64,000 nucleotides of DNA from Dipteris shenzhenensis. Lineage: Eukaryota; Polypodiophyta; Polypodiopsida; Gleicheniales. The first letter of the stretch is position 1; each line of letters opens with the position of its first letter. Shown here piece by piece: positions 33,421-44,108 of this stretch. The stretch lies in NCBI GenBank assembly GCA_047967505.1, contig CM106538.1. One strand, given 5' to 3'. The notes under the pieces are model-generated. The model was given only the letters and a program-made list of their open reading frames with translations. It was not told the origin of the DNA and made no database searches. The translations under genes and the position numbers were made by a program.

Positions 33421-34339
33421 TTAATAGGGCCCCAAATTCAATTTGGGGGTCCCTAATTGCATATGAATTCTGGAAAGTTTTTGATAATTACAATTATTTT
33501 GTTATTGTTGTTTAGATTAATGCCATTATAGTGATTGTTAGTATTAATGTTAGTATTGTTGTTTAGTTTAATGTTAGGTGTTTTGTGTCTAAATGTTAAC
33601 GGAATGTTTCTTTGAAATTTGAATAAATGTTAGTATTTTGTGTTTAAATGTTAACGGAAATTTTCTTTGTGGATGCTAGCATTATTTTTGTTTGTTATTT
33701 GTTTATAAATTTAGGTTTTTTATTTGTTTTTTAATTTTTTAACGTGGTTGGTTTAGTGCTTTTAGGTGTGGTTAAGAGTTTTAGTAGGTGTAGTTAGGGA
33801 AAGGCATTCTGTCTTTGAAAGAGTCCGAAACAGCCAGCGGAGATTCATGCTCCGCCGACCGTAGACCTTTACAGAGTAGGGAATCGGTGTCGGGAGCCGA
33901 TTCCTGGGAGGAAAACAGGCACACCGGTAACTGATCGGAGGTCGGAAGCCGGTTGCCCAAGTTTTCTGACCGAAAATCAGCATCATGTCGTCAGCAGAGG
34001 GTGGAAGCGACACCAATGCGACACGTGGCATTGTTTTATTCGTCGAAACGATGGCGTGATTTGGGACTGAGTGCGTGATGACCGGCTGGCCGCGGTGTTT
34101 GTTGGAATCTGACCGGTTACGCAGTTTTCCCAAATTATGATTATTAAAGATCTTGGATCTGACGGTCCAGATCTGTGCTCCGCCAACCCCCGCCACCGTT
34201 GACGGTCATGGATACAGGGCATCAGTAGCGAGAATACGAAGAAATGTGAGGTTAGGAGGCCTGGATGGAAAGATACCGGGCTGGACCGAAATCCAGAATC
34301 TCGGCCACAACCATCAGAATCACCGGATTATCCAAATAC
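33421..34339. other. Intergenic DNA upstream of the J-domain/ferredoxin gene
   Basis: Contains a perfect small palindrome (CCCAAATTCAATTTGGG, about 33431-33449), AT-rich TTAATGTTAG repeats to about 33760, then more GC-balanced DNA. The minus-strand open frame 34196-33762 has no recognised domain. Confidence 0.35.
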
Positions 34340-34987
34340 TATATACCATGCAGATAATCGCAGCCGAACTATCATATCTCCTCTCCTCTCAGAAATTACA
34401 ATTGTTGCAATCATAGCCTAGCAATCATATCTCCTCTCCTCTCAGAAATCGCAATTGTTGGTTGGTTGCAGCAATCCACAGTGCACACGGCTGCTGCTTC
34501 AGTTAACTCTTCTGCATCACACATTTATCTTGCTTTCTTCTGTTCACCAGTTAGGAAGTGCTGGAGGATGACAACTGTTGCAATCCTCAAATTGCTGCAC
34601 AAATCCTCCCATAGATGTGCTCAGTGAATGATCACATGCATTAGAGCTCACGGGCGCCCTTTGCAAGCAACCCGGCAATTTGGTTCTGCTTTTCTGCCGT
34701 CCCACCAGCTGACAAAGTACATTGCCTGCGCAGGAAATTCTCCTTTGCAAGCCAGTTCTCCCTGGTGTCTATAATCTGTCTGGGTCCTTCCGTTCGCTCA
34801 CGCAGAAGCTCGATTGTAGTCAGCGTTGCAGCTATGCTCTGTTAGATGGACTGTTGCACTGAGTCACTCGTGTGCCTCACCGTCAGCGGTCCTCCCCTCT
34901 TACGATTCTTGGTTCCCTGGGAGGGCCATCTCCTGCTGATCCCATCCACTTAGCAGAAGCCAATTTGTCGAAACTTCGAAATTAACA
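34340..34987 (+). promoter_or_regulatory. Putative promoter and 5' UTR of the J-domain/ferredoxin gene
   Basis: A TATATA box lies at about 34340-34346. Downstream the phrase ATCATATCTCCTCTCCTCTC, continuing into AGAAAT..AATTGTTG, occurs at 34371 and 34424 (53-bp offset). CT-rich motifs just downstream of a TATA box are common in 5' UTRs of plant plastid-protein genes. The leader would be about 600 bases, so a start site nearer the ATG cannot be excluded. Confidence 0.4.
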
Positions 34988-35395
34988 ATGATGGAACTGG
35001 CAACGTACTCATGCCCCAACCGCACAGCTGCTCTCGCTGAACAGCGGATCCATGGTGCACTTTTTGATACCAGTCTTTTTCCTACGAAGATGACGCATTT
35101 CTGCGGTTTGGCCCTGGAGACTTACTCGCAATGGCGCGGTCGCAATTACTGTTCATCCAGAGCTTCTCGTTTGGGACCACTTAAATGTGAATCGGAAGAG
35201 GATGAAAAGATGCAACTCGGATCCAACACTCATTGGTTCAGCCGATCACTCCCGAATAAATTTGCCGTGGGTCTCACGTTCAAACATGAACGACGAAATT
35301 GTTTGCGCTTGACGCCAGTAAGGAGCGCTGCAGGTACGGACGTCGATGTAACGGATGGCGAAATTGCCGATGACTACTATTCAGTCCTCGGCGTG
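34988..35395 (+). CDS. DJC77-like: Chloroplast J-domain/ferredoxin fusion protein, exon 1
   Basis: The exon encodes 136 residues from ATG 34988. Residues 1-115 are Ser/Arg/Lys-rich with few acidic residues until about 68, as expected for a plastid transit peptide plus a variable linker. The J domain starts at residue 129 (DDYYSVLGV). The exon ends at GGCGTG|GTACGG (phase 0), and the next coding block is 27.5 kb away at 62928, where the J domain continues without loss of a residue. With the later exons this gives transit peptide, J domain with HPD at 157-159, and a 4Fe-4S ferredoxin-like domain, the layout of Arabidopsis DJC76/DJC77/DJC82. These are thought to act as HSP70 co-chaperones in plastids with a redox or iron-sulfur element; the exact client is not known here. 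Codons after 35395 are intron read-through. Confidence 0.9.
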
Positions 35396-35753
35396 GTACG
35401 GTCCAAGAAAGTCTACTTTAATAGATTTTGCCTCATGTTGTGCGTTGCAGTAAAGCTCTAGCTGGGTAGTTTGGTTTAGGCGAGGTGGGTCACATGTCCC
35501 GGGTGGTTATGTAGTGAGGCTTCTCCCTCTTAAACGTTCACCTTAAAAAGTTTTACTTTCTTGTTGTTCCATGAACACTCTGGTCTGTTGTCAGTGACTG
35601 CCTTATTTGAAAACAGGTTTCTGCTCAATTCAAGGACTATTTTTTTTCAAGAAAATTCAAGGACTATTCGATTCCCTAACAGAATAAATGGGTGATAATC
35701 TCGACAAAATCATTTTTATTGAGTAGTGGCTGTACCGGTTTCCACAATTTCCA
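35396..35753. other. 5' end of the giant intron
   Basis: Contains a short repeated phrase (TTCAAGGACTATT at about 35628 and 35659) around a T-run. No gene. Confidence 0.4.
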
Positions 35754-35901
35754 CCACGGCAGTCAATAGTCCTACCCGTCAAATGAATTCAAGAGCATGA
35801 ATCACGATCTCCTTATGAGCCTCATTGTGCCACGGCAGTCAATAGTCCTACCCGTCAAATGAATTCAAGAGCATGAATCACGATCTCCTTATGAGCCTCA
35901 T
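35754..35901 (+). repeat. 76-bp tandem duplication
   Basis: CCACGGCAGTCAATAGTCC begins at 35754 and 35830. The units are essentially identical over about 72 bases, ending GAGCCTCAT. Confidence 0.95.
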
Positions 35902-37039
35902 AAAGAGCTTTCAATGTATATTCTGCAGCACGAAGCACAGTATATATAAACGATGAGCTGCCATGAGTCATGGTTTCAACACACAAAGACGACTATAATT
36001 GTAAAGACAAAATCGACAATCCCTCACATCTCATTGTATAAAACAATGAACTTCCATCGACCATCCAAATTACTAACCCCCCCCCAAAAAAAGGGTCTTG
36101 AAAGCTGATTTTTTAATGGGGAGGGGTTCTGAGTGGCAGCAGTATTTCTGATCTACAAGGGCTCTCTTCTCTGCAAATAAACTCTGCAAATAAACACTAC
36201 TACTGTTTGTCGTCTGAGACAGCCTAGTCAACTGGCCTTGAGGCGCCATGGGATGTGGCCAGTAGCAAACCCAACTTGTATCCTGCTAGTACAAGACTGC
36301 AACCTTCTTGGTACTCTAAATAACGTGAACCCCAGTCCAGGGATCCATAATCTCCCAATAAAGCCAGTGCTACTAAAACAAAATGGGTCGCAAGGATACA
36401 TCTATTCCGGATTTTGAAATGCAAAAACGACCAAAAATTGTTGAAGCTGGTAGGCTTGAACAATTGGACAGTATGCTTTCTGTGTTCTTTCATGTTAGTG
36501 ATTATGTAGAAGTCCTCTGCATCTAGTACATACTACTGGCTCAAGAGTATCCTTCCCCACATCTCCTATCGTTGGTTTTGACGTTCTGCACACAGGTCTA
36601 GATCCTCTGCTCTCATTCTAGTGGCATCCCCATAACCATGGGCATCTTCATCTGTCCTCCCGTTCTGCTTTAGTTATTTTTTCTCTGTTTTCTTGCCTTT
36701 CCCATGATCGTCAATTTGCACACCAATTTGTGCCCATGCGTATCCATTTTCCACACTAGAGCCTTGATCGTTATTTGTTGTCATGCATGACAGCTTTAAT
36801 AAATTGTTTCTCTGTCCCATCCTTGGCTTTTGTCTTTGCCATCTGATTTAAGGGCCACCAGCCTCTGTAGGAAAACTCATCCTACTTTAAACCATTTCAT
36901 CCTAGTGTGAGCTAAAACTCACTCAACCCTAAACTCAACCATTAACTGTGGTTAGGAGGGAGAACCTTAGAAGGAAAAATGTCCCTAACCCTCCTAACTA
37001 AAGACATTCGTCACTACATTTAATATTAAAAATATTTCC
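35902..37039. other. Unassigned intron DNA
   Basis: Contains a C8 run followed by A-rich DNA near 36077-36090 and a minus-strand frame 36493-36224 with no recognised domain. The C-run plus A-run could be a worn retroelement tail. Confidence 0.35.
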
Positions 37040-37530
37040 AACTTCATTCGCTTGTAATGATAAGATCATCCATATAGAGAATTATAAGTATGAAGCTGTC
37101 ATTATTGTGTAGCACAAGAGATTGACGTCTGAAGTGTCCTTTTATATCAGAACTTTTGAAGAAGGCATCTATCTTCATGCACCACCACTTCGATGCTTGC
37201 TTGAGCCCATAAAGTGTCTTGTGGAGCTTGCAAACTTTTTGCTCTTGCCCCTTCTGCCTGAAGGGCCATGAGAAATGTACTGCCAAGGAAAGCATTGTTT
37301 TCACTATACTAGACTTTGCAACTGGTGCAAAAATCTCTGTAAATTCTACCCCCTGTTCCTGGGGCTACCCTTTGGCAACTAGTCTTGCCTTGTGCTTGTC
37401 AACGGATCCATCTGCTTTGCATTTCTTCTTGTACATCCTCTATAGATCACATTTTTTCCTAGTGGAAGGTTCTTGACAATGATATCCATTTCCTGTCGCA
37501 TGGCATTCTTCCAATGCACATGCTTGTTGC
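37040..37530 (-). pseudogene. Ty1/copia reverse transcriptase fragment
   Basis: On the minus strand the frames read WKNAMRQEMDIIVKNLP, then KADGSVDKHKARLVAKGQPQ, then TEIFAPVAKSS, then VCKLHKTLYGLKQASKWW, then ILYMDDLIITSE. This is the copia RT from its N-terminal block to the catalytic YMDD (near 37060). Several frame changes and missing blocks occur between the last three pieces, and nothing of gag, integrase or RNase H is next to it. Confidence 0.85.
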
Positions 37531-38628
37531 TTGAGTAAGACTCTAAGTGTCATCATTAACCAACACATGCATCATGAGGGCTGCATCTGCACTCTCCCTT
37601 GGCGGCTGTAATTTCGCTACAATTTTGCTTCCTCAATTGTCTTCACATATAATTCCAGCAATTTGGCAGAAGTTTTATTGGCTTCTTTGGGTTGTTGCAA
37701 TTGTCATTGCTACTGTTTTTCCTCCTGTAGGGACAAGATTTGTTGCGCTCCTCATCCTCCTCAGATTGTTCACTTTTGGTTGACAACGGTTGGGAATCAT
37801 CGTCTGCCACTTTCTCGTGTTAGTCTATCTTGAAGGGTGGTGACTCTTCCAATCTTGATGCTCCATTGACGCTCACTAAGCTAGACTAAGATTTTCAAGG
37901 GCTCACACTGTTTTAAGGCTTTTTAAAATCAGAATCTTTAGGCGAGAAATTCTTTGCTTAGGTGATCATTTGTTTGCAAAGGGGGTGATAGAACCTCGGA
38001 GAATGTCTACAATAAATCATGGTATTTCACCTAACAAGTAAGGCCTTTGTGATTCATTTGATTCCCTTAATACATAATACCTTGTAATAATAATAATAAA
38101 TGCATAATACCATTCATGGTGCCCATCTAGATTTTGTGGGAGTAGCTTATCAAAGTTTGATAAGTTGCGTGATAGTTTTGAGCGGTCCTCCTTAAGGTCC
38201 CGTGTTTCCTTGCATTTAGTCCATGGTAGGTCCAATGAGTTTTTCAGTTTGTTATTTTATTGTAGCACAATGCCAGTTTGTAAGACTTCTATTTTTGTTT
38301 GACAAATATGCCTCTTGGCACCTCATAGCCTTTTGCTTTGTAGCTGAGACAATTAGGATATTCCATGCATGATAGGAGCCCAGGCACCCTTGAGCTTGCT
38401 TCATCTATCAAGGCTGATGTTCAGCTTCTAGAGTTTGGGTTGGAGTATCAAGGTGCATATTCTAGCCTCTAGAGTATAGAGCAAGCTCATAGCCAGGGTT
38501 TGACTCCAATACTAGAAACTTGGAAATAGTTGTCCTTCTTGGCATCGCTTCTGCATTCTTATTCATGGGGCAACGGGGTTGCAGGATCTTATTGGGCTTT
38601 CTCTTTTGACATAGACGACACTCCTTGT
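37531..38628. other. Unassigned intron DNA
   Basis: Contains short frames without known domains (37547-37783 plus; 38235-38017 minus) and a repeated phrase on a CTAGAGTTTGGG/CTAGAGTATAG theme near 38430-38480. No gene. Confidence 0.35.
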
Positions 38629-41060
38629 CTGTCATTTCTCTTCACAAAAGACATATCCACTTGCTTGGTAATTCATTATTGTATATCTTGCTGAAAATTT
38701 CAAGTTCTTTGAATTAGAATGTTTGCCAAAGGAATGCATATGTTTTCCTACTGATCAGTTAGGTACTAGTTCTAGCATTTGAGGGTAGACCGCCATTGAA
38801 GGGATTACCGGCAGTAGTGTCCCACAAGTTGAGACGTATCTCTTTAAGAGAAACCTAAAGACCACATCTCACCCGGGACCAATCAAGTGCATAGAATGCA
38901 GACGGACCCAACAACTCTTAAAGAGAATATTCTCAGTAGCCTTGGGTGTGGGCCTATTAACATGAAATAGTCCAAGAGATACAAGACAAGATGACAAACT
39001 GATAGGCCTAATAGGTTATGTAAGAAGGCCAACCAAACTCAAACTAACCCTAGACTGCCCCTTTGAATAGAGCTAATTGCTAGGAACCTAAGGGTAAATA
39101 TAGAAGTCAAATTGGAGTAGTATTGGTCACCTAAACTGAACTTTTAGTTAGACAAATAAAGAAATAAATAAAGAAAGAAAGTCTATTAACGTCCACTGGA
39201 GACCAAACGGTCTATGGGACAGCAAGAAACCCTCTAGTACATCTGCTTTAGGGAGGGCACATGGCAGCTCCCAAGGAGTGCAAAAGCGACCCCAATTTAT
39301 TTAGAGTACCGACATAATAGTCTGAAAGAGTAATCAGCCATACATCAGTTTAAGATTGAGAGTCTTTTGGTTTTGATTTAAACTCTCTGATTAGGGCTAC
39401 GTCTTCACGGTAAACTGCCCATTTTCCATCCTTTCTGGCAGCCCTGACTTTAGTTAATTCAATTGCCTTATTCTTGAGTTGAGCTTGTGTAAGCTCCTCA
39501 GCTATCGATACTTTGGTACCCTCCAGCTTGTAAGATTGTCGAAGAACCTTGATCCACATATCTTTTGACTTCAGTGTAAGGATTGCTTCTACCATATTAG
39601 CGGACATGCAAATTTCACCTTGTGAAGTTTTCGTCCAAGTTGCGGCCTGCTGGTATTGCGATAATTCTTTCTATCTTGAATGGTGCATTGCCCTATCAGC
39701 TAGATTTAGATTTAGATGCTCGTTTGGGAGAGACTAAAATGAAATCGTTGACTTCACAAGCAGTTGTAGCTTGAATGAAGAGATTTGGACTACTTTTTGA
39801 TTAGCCTTCTCCTTTAGTGCTAGCCTTCGTCATGGCTGAGTTTGCCCTTCACCTCCAGAGTGCCGACAGAAACTCAGTATGAAGACTTTGTATAAATGGA
39901 TGCTCAAGTATGTGTGGGTGTGTGGATTTGTATGTGTGAGAGCATACTTTTATACTATGGTCTACACCCACTGTTGGGTGTTGATGACATCAGTGGGGAT
40001 GTCATAGTAGCTAGTCCCTGCTATGCGTGATGGAGTTTATGGTTTTCAATCTTATGAGTGACTCTCATGAGATTGAAACCGCACTATGTTGTGTTTTTAG
40101 AGGATGAGTTTGGGAATGTTCCTGGATTCATCTAGGTATATATAAGGATTGCATGACCTTTATAGTGCGTAATAGAAGATGGCCTGGAGTCATCATCATC
40201 CTATTCATCATCATTCATCCATTCAATGTTGGGCAAGCATGCTTTGATCTTTGTCAATTTCACTATAAGTGTCCTCCTCTTGTACCAATCTTTTGGGAGT
40301 CCCCCTATTTTAATCTTCAATGCATTATTACATCTAGCTTTGTCTTCTTTAATATCTGCTTGAATATTAGACTTACTTGCTTTGGTATCCACTTCCACAA
40401 TCACTTCCTTCTTAGCAGCTTGTACTTCAATGTGAACAAGCTCTTTGATCGTAGAGACTAGCTGCGGGGTAGGGGGGGAATTCTTACAAGATTTTACAGC
40501 CTCATCAATTACTGCCTGCTTACCAGGCCCTTCCAGAATGTGATGTTGAGCCTTTACTTCTGCCAGTTCCAATCGTAGCTCTCTCACTGCTTGCTACAGA
40601 TAAAAAGTCTGATCCCGTTGCCCAAGGATGGGTCGTTTTGAGCCTTCTTGTTGGTAATTGCATGCATATGAAGAGGGTGTCATGGCTGCTACTATAGAGT
40701 ACGAGTCTTGATGGAGGTTGAAGGAGTTGAGGGGGACTTGGAGGAGACAGTAGACCAGTCCATAATTGGCTATTTGTAGAACCCCCTAGCTGAACCTAAC
40801 CCTCAGGTTGGGTTGGGGGTTTATCCCAACTCGGGGTTAGGGTTATTTTGCTTTTTTGAAGAAACTAGAGGGGGGGGTGGGGGGGTTTGTTGTTGATGAT
40901 GAGACTGGGGGCCTGGCAGCCACTAGCTGTTGGGGCATGTTGGCTGCTGGCTGTGTACAGGCTAGAGGCTACATGACGGGCAGATAGAGAGAGGTGACGG
41001 GGCAAAGACGGACGACAGCTAACTGATAGAGCTGAGCAATGGGTTAACGGACGATGAGCT
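38629..41060 (-). mobile_element. Non-LTR-like element copy A (L1-ORF1p-like), decayed
   Basis: This stretch is similar to 58247-59900 in the same orientation. Shared blocks are 38629-39000 with 58247-58610, 39320-39600 with 58618-58890, and 40160-40860 with 59010-59610. Copy A has about 550 extra bases (39605-40155) in the middle of the ORF, including an inverted repeat (CACCCACTGTTGGGTG) near 39967. No reverse transcriptase was found, so the copies may be 5' portions of a longer element or a non-autonomous family. Confidence 0.6.
39350..40690 (-). pseudogene. L1-ORF1p-like protein, copy A
   Basis: Minus-strand frames at 40587-40201 and 39607-39350, separated by an insertion, give one protein. 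A coiled-coil segment (ELRLELAEVKAQHHILEG) is followed by a Lys/Glu-rich linker, then LKIKIGGLPKDWYK, the entry of an RRM-like fold. The C-terminal block (VLRQSYKL... ELTQAQLKNKAIELTKVRAA... GKWAVYRED) resembles the C-terminal domain of vertebrate L1 ORF1p and Transposase_22. A stop (TGA/TAG-type) interrupts the coiled coil near 40592. In L1 this protein trimerises and binds RNA. The resemblance is by eye; a profile search is needed to confirm the fold. Confidence 0.5.
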
Positions 41061-41792
41061 AACCTTAGTCCATGATTTTAAATAACCTTAGTCAACGATT
41101 TTAGCATCCTAACGTGGCATGCTAATGTGGCATGATTACATGGCATACTGACGTGGCAGCCTTGACATGTGGCATGGACTTATGGAAGCCCATTAGACAC
41201 ATGGCAGCCTGTGGGGACATGTGGTGGAGGACCATGGATGAACCATGGCACCACTTGGAACTCCAGCCCCCATGCAGTCCACCACTTGTCACACAGGAAG
41301 CGTAGCCCCCATGCAGCCCACCAAATTTCAAGGGAGTCAGCCCCCATGCCTAATTGGGCGCACTCTCCCACGTTTTTGAAGCTGCCTCCTTCTAAATCTG
41401 TAAAAGAAACACGCCCCACCCTCATTTGCACATAGTTTTCTCCGCCTCTTGCTTGTGCATACTCCCTGCAGCCTCTCCTCCTACAGCAGCTCCCGCTCCC
41501 ACAGCAGCTCCTCCTGCCTCTATAGTTCCTCCCTCACGTAGTCCAGAAGCAGCTTCTCCTGCAGTAGCAGCAGCAGCCTCTTTTCTGCTCCTTCATCTAC
41601 AGCAGCTCCTCTTGCTCCTTCTGCAACAGCAGCAGCCCCTTCTTTTCCTGTGTAAGCATTTTCCCTCAAGATTGGAGAGCCCTTGGAGCCTTCAATACCT
41701 TAGCAAGGCTATCTATTGAGACACTATTGTGTATATAGACTTACTGCTTAGCCTTGAGCTTCATTTTCATGTCTTGTACACAGGTCTGGCTA
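41061..41792. repeat. Repeat-derived DNA into which the 6.8-kb LINE inserted
   Basis: The left part (41100-41230) has repeated ACGTGGCA/ACATGTGGCA motifs. 41440-41650 is a CAGCTCCT/GCAGCAGC-rich tract. 41650-41792 reads like LTR R-U5 DNA and would join 48616-48838 if the LINE were removed. It is therefore probably the left part of the 5' LTR of the gypsy element at 48839. The LTR start was not found. Confidence 0.45.
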
Positions 41793-41807
41793 TAGTCTAA
41801 GTCCTTT
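41793..41807 (+). repeat. Left target-site duplication of the LINE (probable)
   Basis: TAGTCTAAGTCCTTT here matches TAGTTGAAGTCCTTT at 48601-48615 in 13 of 15 positions. The right copy follows the poly-A tail directly. Confidence 0.6.
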
Positions 41808-42051
41808 CGCATCGTTCTGCTCCTGCGAGCCCTCCTCCCTCCTTCCGTAGCCTCTACCTCCCTACCCTCCTCCGCCTCACTCCCTCGCCCTCGCCCCCCC
41901 TCGCCCTCGCCTTACCTCCCTCGCCCTCGCCTCACACCCCTCGCCCCTCGCCTCGCCCCGCCACCACGCCCTCTCCATCCCTCGTCTATCTCCCCCCCTT
42001 TTTGGTGGCAGCCTCTTCTTCATCGGAGGTCTCGCAGTTTGTCTTGGCGGT

Positions 42052-44108
42052 ATGGCGGCTCCTTGCCCGGAACCGGAGGCCCAGCCGGACCCTCCCTCTC
42101 CAGATGCCTACCGCGTGATCTTGACAGAGCAACAGTCGTCTCGGGTACAACAGGTTGCCAATGACTTTGCCCTCACTTCCATCTATGGCAGAGTCATTGG
42201 ACACTCTCCCTCCAGACCAGCCATCAGGGACTGCTGGCTCCAGTCCACTCTTATGCTAGAGGACAGCCACATCGAGGAGGTGGCCCTTATGGGAAGGGGC
42301 ATCTTCTGGCTTAAACTCTCCACTGCGAAAGCTGCGAGCAACCTGATTGATGGTTCCCCCACATCTGTGGATGGAAAGATCATCATGATAGTCCCTTGGT
42401 ACCAAGGATTTAGCGCAGCGGACTTTGATGCTCGTTTCCGCATACCTCGCCACCCAGTGACGCTAGTTTTTCCAAGCCTTGCTGCTGAGTTGCGGCCGAT
42501 AGTTAGGGACCTGGGTTCCCACTTTGGCTGGGTGATGCATGACACTTTCGTCGACGCGGTTACTGCGGCAGGAGCTCCCAGAGTCCGTGTGGCTGTGGCA
42601 GACCCTGCGTCCCTCCCTGCAGTGATTGAGATCGTGACAGATGCTGGCAGCATTACTCAGAGCATGGTAGTCACAGGACAGCCAGGCCAGTGCCTGAGGT
42701 GTCACGGCTTTGGGCACCTGGCTGCTGCTTGTCCACGCTTCTCTAGCTCCTCTCGGCCCCCCCGCCCCCCCCCCTCAGCCCCCTCCCCCTCCCTCCGGGC
42801 AGCCACGTCAAGAAGAGCAGAGGCAGTCGGAGTCCGGTCCAGAGGTGGCTGGCGGCTGGACCGAGGTCAGAAGGAAAAGAGGAAAGAATAAGAAGACTTC
42901 TGACAAAGGCAAGGAGGCAGAGGTTACCCAACCTGCAACAGCGCCTCAGAGACCTGACAGGCAGCCGCCCCAAGGTCCTGGGAGAGCTTCTTCTTCGTCT
43001 GTAGTCCGCCCTCCGCAGCCTCAGGTCCCCCTCTCTTCCGATCCCCAACTCCCTTCCACTCAGCCCCAGCCCCAGCCCCTACCCCAGCCGCAGCCCCCTC
43101 TTCCCGACCCGTAGCATCAGCCCCCGCCTCTTCCTCTTCAGCCCCCTCCTCTTCCTCTTCAGCCCCAGTCCCAGCTCCAGCCCCATCCCCCCTCCCCCGC
43201 CCCTCTCAGCTCTTCTGTAGTGTCAGCTGCACCGGTGGTTCCTCAGCCGCGGGCAGCCCCCACTCCCCCTCCTCTGCCCCCCCCCGCTAGTCGCTTCCGT
43301 GGAGTCTAAGTTGCCTACCCCTCAGCCTCCTTCCCCTTCCCCACCCCAGGCAGGGCATCCCGAGTCTGCACCACCCCTGGAGCAGTCTTCCCTGTCTGCT
43401 AGCCCGACCCCCTCAGTTGCAGACTCTGGCGGGCCTCAGCTCCAAGAGAGAGAGCTTCCTCGCGACTTCTACAGATCTGGTCCCTGGGATTACTTGGATG
43501 TGGTCAACCTCGGGACCTTCCCTGCTTGCCTCGACATCAGTATTTTCCTGCTCCGTAAAGGGGCGGATGGGAAGATCGCAGGCTTGGCCCCGAGGGATGG
43601 CCCCAGCTTTGCTTTCACCTTTCTCAGCGACGGCACCGAGACTTGGACAGACGACTCGGTCTGGGAGGCTCTCAGAGAGCAGACGCACGCTCAGATTTGC
43701 TCCTGGATAGGCCCGTCGGGTGGACAGCTTCTTGAGACTCAGTGGTTCGAGGGTGACGTGCGCCTGCGGTGGCGTTGCGCCGCCAAGTGTTTCAGATTGA
43801 TTGTGATTCTCAGGCCCCCTCTGTCGTGGCCCCTTCCCCAGGAGGTCAGAGCCTGGACTCCTCAGAAACTTCACGCCTTCTACGGGATGACTACCTCAAA
43901 GATCTCGAGTTGGCTCGAGAAAGCGTTTGTCCATGGCACCAAAGGCCTCACGCCTTTGCTAAAAGTTATGAAGAACGGGCAGGATGACCCCGCCTCCCCC
44001 TCCAAACCCTCACAAAAGCATCAGCACCTTCATTCCGAAATTTCAGCCTCTTCATCGACCTCAGCCGCGAACAGACAGTTGTTCGCAGCCTATGAGTCCT
44101 CATCATGA
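42052..44108 (+). pseudogene. LINE ORF1: DUF4283-like/RRM region, CCHC knuckle, Pro-rich linker, extra C-terminal domain
   Basis: The first frame (42052-42891) gives a plant L1 ORF1: an N-terminal DUF4283-like domain to about residue 205, then a CCHC knuckle (CLRCHGFGHLAAAC, about residues 215-228). A frameshift in the poly-C run near 42755-42775 moves the reading to the next frame (to 43114), which is Pro/Gln-rich. A stop at 43112-43114 and a further shift lead to the third frame (43299-44108). That frame encodes about 210 residues of a folded-looking domain (DYLDVVNLGTFPACLD... WIGPSGGQLLETQWFEGDV) which I do not recognise from other plant L1 elements. The frame ends with TGA 44106-44108, overlapping the ORF2 start. 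ORF1 proteins bind element RNA in the RNP. Confidence 0.85.

Noticed and set aside
33762-34196. 144-residue minus-strand frame upstream of the J-domain gene
   Set aside because: No recognised domain, overlapped by other frames, and no start or splice context to support it.
35396-35461. Frame extension after exon 1 of the J-domain gene
   Set aside because: The conserved J-domain sequence continues precisely at 62928, so these codons are intronic.
36224-36493. Minus-strand frame with an LDWGSRYLEY phrase that recalls a copia RNase H block
   Set aside because: The neighbouring signature blocks are missing, so the resemblance is too weak to call.
42183-43874. Several open frames antisense or out of frame to the LINE ORFs
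   Set aside because: GC-rich DNA leaves shadow frames open; only the frame with the DUF4283-like region, zinc knuckle, endonuclease and RT motifs is supported.
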